Assembly: GCA_002353635.1 (NCBI GenBank) | Contig: DEKA01000014.1 | Coordinates: 1-10,059 of the forward strand | Direction of reading: 5' to 3' | DNA from: Lachnospiraceae bacterium UBA2734 | GTDB lineage: Bacteria; Bacillota; Clostridia; Lachnospirales; Lachnospiraceae | DNA: 10,059 nucleotides | Part shown: piece after piece, positions 6,086 through 10,059 of the stretch | How the letters are laid out: every line of letters starts with the position of its first letter | Position numbering within the stretch: position 1 is the stretch's first letter | Notes under the pieces: generated by a model | What the model saw: only the letters and a program-made list of their open reading frames with translations | The model's database searches: none | Told to the model about the DNA's origin: nothing | Position numbers and translations under genes: made by a program

Positions 6086-6196
6086 CGCTTTCTGCAAAAG
6101 TTCACACAATCATCACATTTAATTGTTCAGCAGCCCTTGGAAAGTCAAAATGTCGGATAGGAAGCTCGCTTACCAGACGAAACTTTTGAGTTTTCG

Positions 6197-6214
6197 AGGG
6201 GCGGACAAGGCGCG
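6197..6214. repeat. Left copy of an 18-bp inverted repeat flanking the DUF523 gene
   Basis: AGGGGCGGACAAGGCGCG here is the exact reverse complement of 6813-6830. The copy adjoins a small palindrome AGGCGC-GCA-GCGCCT (6208-6222). The repeats bracket about 600 bp that contain only the DUF523 gene and its upstream region. Confidence 0.85.
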
Positions 6215-6233
6215 CAGCGCCTCTGGACGCCTG

Positions 6234-6272
6234 CATCTCGAATTGTGACGTATTTCGGAGCAATTCGAGATG
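6234..6272. repeat. Perfect 12-bp inverted repeat after the DUF523 gene
   Basis: CATCTCGAATTG (6234-6245) and CAATTCGAGATG (6261-6272) flank a 15-base loop, 20 bases beyond the DUF523 stop. There is no T-tract, so it is either a non-canonical 3' end or a protein-binding palindrome. Confidence 0.7.
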
Positions 6273-6291
6273 AGGTGCTAAACATAATTTT

Positions 6292-6747
6292 TCACTTGCC
6301 GTATTCCTGCAGGAATTCATCCTCCGTGAGCACTGTAATGCCATGCTCCTTAAGGAGCTGCGTGAAAATACCATCCCCCTCCACAAGCCCGCCGTCAAAG
6401 CGGCCATTGTGGACCAGCCCTTTCCCGCACGAGGGGCTTTTGGCCTTTAGGACGGCGATCCGGCAGTGATGCAGCTGACAAACCTTAAGGCACCTCTGCG
6501 CACCGAGGCGGTACTGTGCCGTCACGTCCTCTCCTGTCCTGGAAAAAACCTTGTCCCCGCGGATCTCGCTGGGCTCCCTCGGGATCATGAGCCCTCCCGC
6601 CGACTCCGGACACACAGGGATCATCTTACCCTCCTCAACAAGCTGCGCGATCAGGGAGATTCCCTTCTCCTTCCCGTCATAGCGGCAGTGTCTGCCGGCG
6701 AGGCAGGCACTGACCAGAATTTTTTCCTGTTCGTCATGAAGATCCAT
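6292..6747 (-). CDS. DUF523 (YbbK-like) family protein
   Basis: This 151-aa soluble protein of unknown biochemical role belongs to a family widespread in Firmicutes and proteobacteria. The family motifs are intact: ILVSACLAG, CRYDGK, PVCPE.AGGL..PR.PSEI, KAKSPSCG and a GRFDGG...GDGIFTQLL tail. Four cysteines (C15, C21, C46, C107) sit in these motifs and could bind a metal or Fe-S cluster, but that is inference. Start 6747 is preferred because a GGGAAAG ribosome site lies a few bases upstream and because the family motif normally begins about ten residues in; in-frame ATGs at 6771 and 6795 lack ribosome sites. The gene is alone between an 18-bp inverted repeat pair, downstream of a decayed MFS gene and upstream of the hsp20 promoter region. 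Confidence 0.92.
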   Translation of the reverse strand: MDLHDEQEKILVSACLAGRHCRYDGKEKGISLIAQLVEEGKMIPVCPESAGGLMIPREPSEIRGDKVFSRTGEDVTAQYRLGAQRCLKVCQLHHCRIAVLKAKSPSCGKGLVHNGRFDGGLVEGDGIFTQLLKEHGITVLTEDEFLQEYGK

Positions 6748-6812
6748 AAATTTGCTTTCCCGTGTTTTCATATACAAAATGTATCTGTTTAACACTCCCG
6801 TCCCGAGGTCTC

Positions 6813-6830
6813 CGCGCCTTGTCCGCCCCT
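6813..6830. repeat. Right copy of the 18-bp inverted repeat
   Basis: CGCGCCTTGTCCGCCCCT here is the exact reverse complement of 6197-6214. It overlaps the last two bases of the MFS remnant's stop codon (6831-6829), so the repeat abuts the end of the decayed gene. Confidence 0.85.
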
Positions 6831-7600
6831 ATACGCTCTGAACATCTCCTTCCCGCATCCTGCGGTAGGAAACCTCCAACAGCAGAATATTCGCCGCCGC
6901 GAAGAACAGCAGATACACCGGCATAATGCCGATCCCGAGATGCTGCTGGAGCAGGCCGAAGATCACCGGCATGAATGTACTGCCCGTATACGCGGAGGCC
7001 ATCTGCAGTCCGATGACGGCTGCGCTGTGCCTCCTGCCGAAATTGGCGGGCGCCATGTGCTGAATGGCCGGGTAGATCGGTCCCATTCCGGCGCCGATCA
7101 CGACAAAGCCTGCTGCCGCCAGCCAATACCCCTGTACGGGGATCATCACCATCAGGATACCGGCCAGTTCGGCCGCCCCGCCGATCCGGATGAGGCGCCG
7201 GTCGCCGAGCCTGTTGGAGACAAATCCCGAAATGAGCCTGCCGAACATCAGACCTCCGAAAACAAGTGACCCGAACGAGGCCACCGTCTCATCACTGAGT
7301 CCCTCCCTTGTCCCAGCAAAGTAGCTGGGTGTCCACAAAAAGCTCGTCCCTTCCCCCGCACAGTAGGCAAAAAACGCCAGGAGCGTCGGCACAACGCCGG
7401 GCACAGGGCCAGCGCCATGATCTGCGGGCTGATGACGGCGCCCACGCCGTAGAAGCAGTGCAGAAAATTCATCACCGCGCCGGAATAATGCATGGCCACG
7501 TAGTTGTTAACAGATGAATCAATTGCGCCTGCGCCGAGGCCGTACGGCACGGCGAAAAGGAAGAGCATCCAGTACTGCGAAGAGAGGGAGAATGTCCTTT
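6829..7600 (-). pseudogene. Decayed major facilitator superfamily transporter
   Basis: Two pieces of one MFS permease lie in different frames. The upstream piece (about 7600-7406) encodes YWMLFLFAVPYGLGAGAIDS followed by NNYVAMHYS, LHCFYGVGAVISPQIMA, which is TM3-TM5-like sequence of FucP/sugar-type MFS proteins. Immediately after, in a shifted frame (from about 7404), comes VPTLLAFFAYCAGEGTSFLW through FVSNRLGDRRLIRIGG to the natural-looking C-terminus at 6829 (TM7-TM12-like). Intact relatives have roughly 100 residues between these pieces, so TM5-TM6 and the central loop appear deleted with a frameshift at about 7404-7410. The first two helices are also missing: upstream sequence to 7700 is open but not MFS-like. 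A GTG at 7404 could start a 191-aa C-terminal half, but it has no ribosome site. Confidence 0.85.
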
Positions 7601-7790
7601 CGTAACATTTTACTTCTGAAAATACCGGCCTGCTTTGCGTTCGGCGCCTCGATAGCGGGCTGATCAGATTGCCCGTGAAGGAAGACAGCTTCGTATCCAT
7701 CTATTACTGCATTCTGAAAACAGAAAAAGGGAATGAACCTCTGCAGCGCTTCTCCGAATATGTGTATAATGCAGTCCGGTCAAATTCCGG

Positions 7791-7820
7791 TTGACAATTC
7801 TCCGTCAGGCAATGTATAAT
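7791..7820 (+). promoter_or_regulatory. Promoter of tRNA-Pro
   Basis: TTGACA (7791-7796) and TATAAT (7815-7820), both perfect, are separated by 18 bases. They lie about 46 bases before the tRNA, a normal arrangement for a stable RNA gene. Confidence 0.85.
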
Positions 7821-7866
7821 AACCTTTGCTTTGATGGCACAGGGAGTGCGTCAGAGTGAAACAAAT

Positions 7867-7940
7867 CGAGGCGTGGCTCAGTTTGGTAGAGCGCCGCGTT
7901 CGGGACGCGGAGGCCGCAAGTTCGAATCTTGTCGCCTCGA
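7867..7940 (+). tRNA. tRNA-Pro, anticodon CGG
   Basis: This is a 74-base cloverleaf. The acceptor CGAGGCG (7867-7873) pairs with CGCCTCG (7933-7939) and A7940 is the discriminator; the first pair C1-G72 is characteristic of bacterial tRNA-Pro. The D arm is GCTC...GAGC, and the anticodon stem is CCGCG/CGCGG around the loop TTCGGGA, giving anticodon CGG, which reads CCG codons. The T arm contains GTTCGAATC. The 3' CCA is not encoded. It has its own promoter upstream and a terminator directly downstream. It is the only plus-strand gene and converges with kdpE. Confidence 0.95.
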
Positions 7941-7952
7941 TGCTGATAAATC

Positions 7953-7986
7953 AAGGCTTTCCGGAGACGGGAGGCCTTCTTTTTTT
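7953..7986 (+). terminator. Rho-independent terminator of tRNA-Pro
   Basis: AAGGCTTTCCG (7953-7963) and CGGGAGGCCTT (7968-7978) make an uninterrupted 11-bp stem (with G-T pairs) closed by a GAGA tetraloop, followed by CTTTTTTT (7979-7986). On the opposite strand the stem is followed only by GATTTATC, so it would be a weak terminator for the convergent kdpE transcript. Confidence 0.92.
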
Positions 7987-8027
7987 GCCCCAGTTCTAAC
8001 CTATGCCAAATTTCGACTTTTTCGGTT

Positions 8028-8738
8028 TTACTCCCCCGCATCCTCCGCCTTCAGCATCCTGTACCCAATGCCGATGTGTGTCTGGATGAAGCGCTGAGGC
8101 CGCTCGCCGGACTCGAGCTTTTTCCGGAGCGTCGCCATGAAGACGCGAAGGCTCGCCATCTCACTCTCGGTGGCATCGCCCCAGATTGCCTTCGTAATGA
8201 AAGAATAGGTGAGCACCTTCCCCTCGTTGTGTGCGAGGAGACTGATCAGCTTGTACTCGATCGGCGTCAGGTGCAGCTCCTTCCCATCCAGGGTCACCGT
8301 CTCCGCCGCGTAATTGATCACAAGACTGCCGTTCGTAAAGACCGGCGACTCCTCTCTGCCCTGCTGCAGAAGCGCCATTCGCCGGAGAGAGACGCGGAGC
8401 CTTGCGAGGAGCTCTTCCACGGAAAACGGCTTCGTCAGGTAGTCGTCCGCTCCCGCATCCAGCGCCTCGATCTTGTCCTCCTCCCCGCTCCTTGCGCTGA
8501 TGACGATGATCGGCATCTCCGTCCAGGTGCGGATCTTTTTGATGACCTCCACGCCGTCCATGTCCGGAAGCCCCAGATCCAGAAAAACAACGTCCGGCCG
8601 GTGCGACGCCGCCTGCATGATGGCGCTCTGCCCGTTCCCTGCTGTCAGATAGTCATAGCCATGTGTTTTTAAAGTGATGGTGATCAGATTCCGCACCGGC
8701 GGATCATCCTCCACCACCAGAATAGTCGCTTTATGCAT
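8028..8738 (-). CDS. kdpE: KdpE-type response regulator (OmpR family)
   Basis: This 236-aa DNA-binding regulator is the phosphorylation target of KdpD. The receiver domain occupies residues 1-120, with the acidic pocket E10/D11/D12, phospho-acceptor D54 (FLDLGLPDMDG), S81 in the switch position (IVISARSG) and K103 in DDYLTKPF. A linker leads to an OmpR/PhoB winged-helix domain (about 138-232) with LTPIEYKLISLLAHNEGKVL and the TLRKKLE...RFIQTHIGIGYRM wing. The kdpD stop (TAA at 8741-8739) directly abuts this ATG, so the pair is co-translated; a GGAGGTGGAG stretch within the end of kdpD serves as ribosome site. Likely targets are the ktr operon promoter and its own operon, since no kdpFABC is present; that is inference. 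Confidence 0.95.
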   Translation of the reverse strand: MHKATILVVEDDPPVRNLITITLKTHGYDYLTAGNGQSAIMQAASHRPDVVFLDLGLPDMDGVEVIKKIRTWTEMPIIVISARSGEEDKIEALDAGADDYLTKPFSVEELLARLRVSLRRMALLQQGREESPVFTNGSLVINYAAETVTLDGKELHLTPIEYKLISLLAHNEGKVLTYSFITKAIWGDATESEMASLRVFMATLRKKLESGERPQRFIQTHIGIGYRMLKAEDAGE

Positions 8739-10059
8739 TTATAAATTCTCCACCTCCGCTGCAGGCAGCGTAAATGTGAAAATGCTCCCATGCGGCTTAT
8801 TTTCATGATAAACGATTTCGCCGCCGTGCGCCTGCACGATGATCTTACACAGGAAAAGGCCAAGCCCTATACTCCTGCTGCTGTCCGCCACCGTCTTCTT
8901 CCCACTATAAAACATCTCGAAAATATGCGCCTGATCTTCCGGAGCGATCCCCCGTCCGTCATCGGTAACGGAGAGTCTGATCATCCTCCCCTCCTGCTGC
9001 GCATACACGTCGATGTGCGAGCCGGCGGGCGTGTACTTGACCGCGTTGTTGATGAGGTTGATGAGCACCTGCATGATCAGGCGCGCATCCATCCTTGCGA
9101 GCAGAAGGTCAGACGGCTGATGTACGGCAAAGACATGCTCGGTGAGCTTTCTGCTGCAGTGCCGTGCGGCCTCCTCCATCACCTCACCGACAAGCTCAGT
9201 GCTCGTGCGGATCTTCATGCGGCCCTCTTCGAGGCGCGTGATGGAGAGGAGATTCTCCACCAGATCCTCCAGCCACATCGCGTCGTCGTAAATGTTCGTG
9301 TACAGCGCATGGCGCGACGCCTCATCGATACGGCTCTCCTCCGACATCAGAATGCTCGCTGTTCCGGAAATGGAGGTCAGAGGTGTTCTCAGATCATGCG
9401 AGATGGAGCGAAGGAGATTCGCGCGCAGCTGCTCATTCTTAGCAAGGAGCCGCGCCTCCTCCTTCTCCGCCTCGTTTCTCTTATTCTCCAGCGCGATGGC
9501 AGCCTCCCCGAGAATCGAAATGAGAAAGCTCTCCTCGTAAGGGTCAAGTCCCGAATTCTCCGTATCGATCCCGACGACGCCGTAAACGACGCTGTTCTGC
9601 CGGATCGCGAGGAACGTGCATTGGGCATCTGAAAATACCTTCGTCCCTCTGCCTGCTTTCTGTCCATTGTCAAAGGACCACTGCGCGGCGCGCGCATTTT
9701 CCAGCGAAATCTCCGCAGCAGTCTCCTTCTCCCTTCCATTCTCCCCCCGAATATGTTCCGTCTGTGCGGCAGCCTGCGTCTGCGCGGCTCTCACCTGCCC
9801 AGCCTCGTTCTTTTCAACGCCTTCTGTGCGGAAGTCCCACTCCTGTGCCGGATCATTCAGAAAAATCTCCGGATCCGTCAGTCCGCCGCCGCTTCGGGGA
9901 TAAAGGGCCACATTCCGGTGCAGAAGCTTCACGAGCTGCCCCGCCGTAACTTCCAGAATCTCCTTCTCATCCCTGCACTTCTCGAGGAGCTGGCTCATAT
10001 CATACTGAATGCCGATTCTGTAGGCCATGGCGGCGGAGTTTCGGGCCTGCAGACGCAGG
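8739..10059 (-). CDS. kdpD: KdpD-type sensor histidine kinase, C-terminal part (continues from the left end of the window)
   Basis: This holds the GAF-like and kinase parts of the gene that starts at 813. From 10059 it reads LRLQARNSAAMAYRIGIQYD, repeating the last residues of the left-end piece, then a GAF-like domain (joined residues about 290-455). The HisKA domain has the phospho-acceptor H488 in SISHDLRTPLTS, and the HATPase domain has the N box INLINNAVKYTP (about 600-611), G1 DDGRG (633-637) and G2 SIGLGLFL (663-670). The GAF region contains an Ala/Gln/Glu-rich insertion at about residues 347-389 (AGQVRAAQTQAAAQTEH and following), unlike the compact KdpD GAF. An ATG at 10028 is internal: homologous sequence continues upstream, so it is not a separate short kinase. 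The stop abuts kdpE. Confidence 0.94.
   Translation of the reverse strand, partial: LRLQARNSAAMAYRIGIQYDMSQLLEKCRDEKEILEVTAGQLVKLLHRNVALYPRSGGGLTDPEIFLNDPAQEWDFRTEGVEKNEAGQVRAAQTQAAAQTEHIRGENGREKETAAEISLENARAAQWSFDNGQKAGRGTKVFSDAQCTFLAIRQNSVVYGVVGIDTENSGLDPYEESFLISILGEAAIALENKRNEAEKEEARLLAKNEQLRANLLRSISHDLRTPLTSISGTASILMSEESRIDEASRHALYTNIYDDAMWLEDLVENLLSITRLEEGRMKIRTSTELVGEVMEEAARHCSRKLTEHVFAVHQPSDLLLARMDARLIMQVLINLINNAVKYTPAGSHIDVYAQQEGRMIRLSVTDDGRGIAPEDQAHIFEMFYSGKKTVADSSRSIGLGLFLCKIIVQAHGGEIVYHENKPHGSIFTFTLPAAEVENL

Noticed and set aside
7831..8097. An 88-codon plus-strand frame over the tRNA
   Set aside because: It reads through the tRNA-Pro cloverleaf and its terminator.
8739..10028. 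A free-standing 429-aa soluble histidine kinase starting at 10028
   Set aside because: The coding frame continues upstream to the window end and matches the left-end KdpD piece through the terminal overlap. The ATG is internal.

Overview
The window looks like DNA from a moderately GC-rich Firmicute, most likely a Lachnospiraceae/Clostridia-type gut bacterium. The signs are strong AGGAGG ribosome sites, TTGACA/TATAAT promoters, a KtrAB potassium system and typical clostridial Hsp20 and DUF523 proteins. Nearly all genes are on the minus strand; the only gene on the plus strand is a tRNA. The species call is inference; no marker gene settles it.

The most striking structural fact is that the two ends join. 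The first 13 bases (1-13) are identical to the last 13 (10047-10059), and both ends lie inside the same gene, kdpD, in the same frame. Collapsing one copy of the overlap gives a circle of 10,046 bp with an intact 706-codon kdpD across the seam. No replication, mobilisation or partition gene is visible, so the circle may be a real extrachromosomal molecule, a tandem amplification unit, or an assembly loop closed through a repeat.

Read around the circle on the minus strand, the layout is as follows. (1) A potassium operon: a small PC4-like protein (3335-3099), ktrB/trkH (3102-1762), ktrA/trkA (1692-1045), then kdpD (813-1 continuing at 10059-8739) and kdpE (8738-8028), with likely promoters at about 3462 and 915-944. 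KdpDE here sits next to KtrAB, not next to kdpFABC. (2) A convergent tRNA-Pro(CGG) on the plus strand with its own promoter and terminator (7791-7986). (3) A decayed MFS transporter (about 7600-6829). (4) A DUF523 gene (6747-6292) bracketed by perfect 18-bp inverted repeats. (5) An hsp20 gene (5867-5304) with a strong promoter and a roughly 180-nt structured leader. (6) A gene-free, repeat-rich stretch (4838-5303) with two 116-bp tandem repeats and several hairpins. (7) A metal-transport operon: an unannotated 53-aa membrane protein (4759-4598) overlapping by ATGA with a ZIP-family transporter (4601-3822). Its promoter carries a dyad operator resembling DtxR/MntR sites, and the operon ends at a rho-independent terminator. 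(8) A hairpin-rich spacer (3590-3790) leading back to the potassium operon promoter.

Functionally, the window combines potassium uptake with its sensing pair, regulated divalent-metal transport and heat-stress protection. These are ordinary chromosomal functions, which makes the apparent circularity the point most worth checking.
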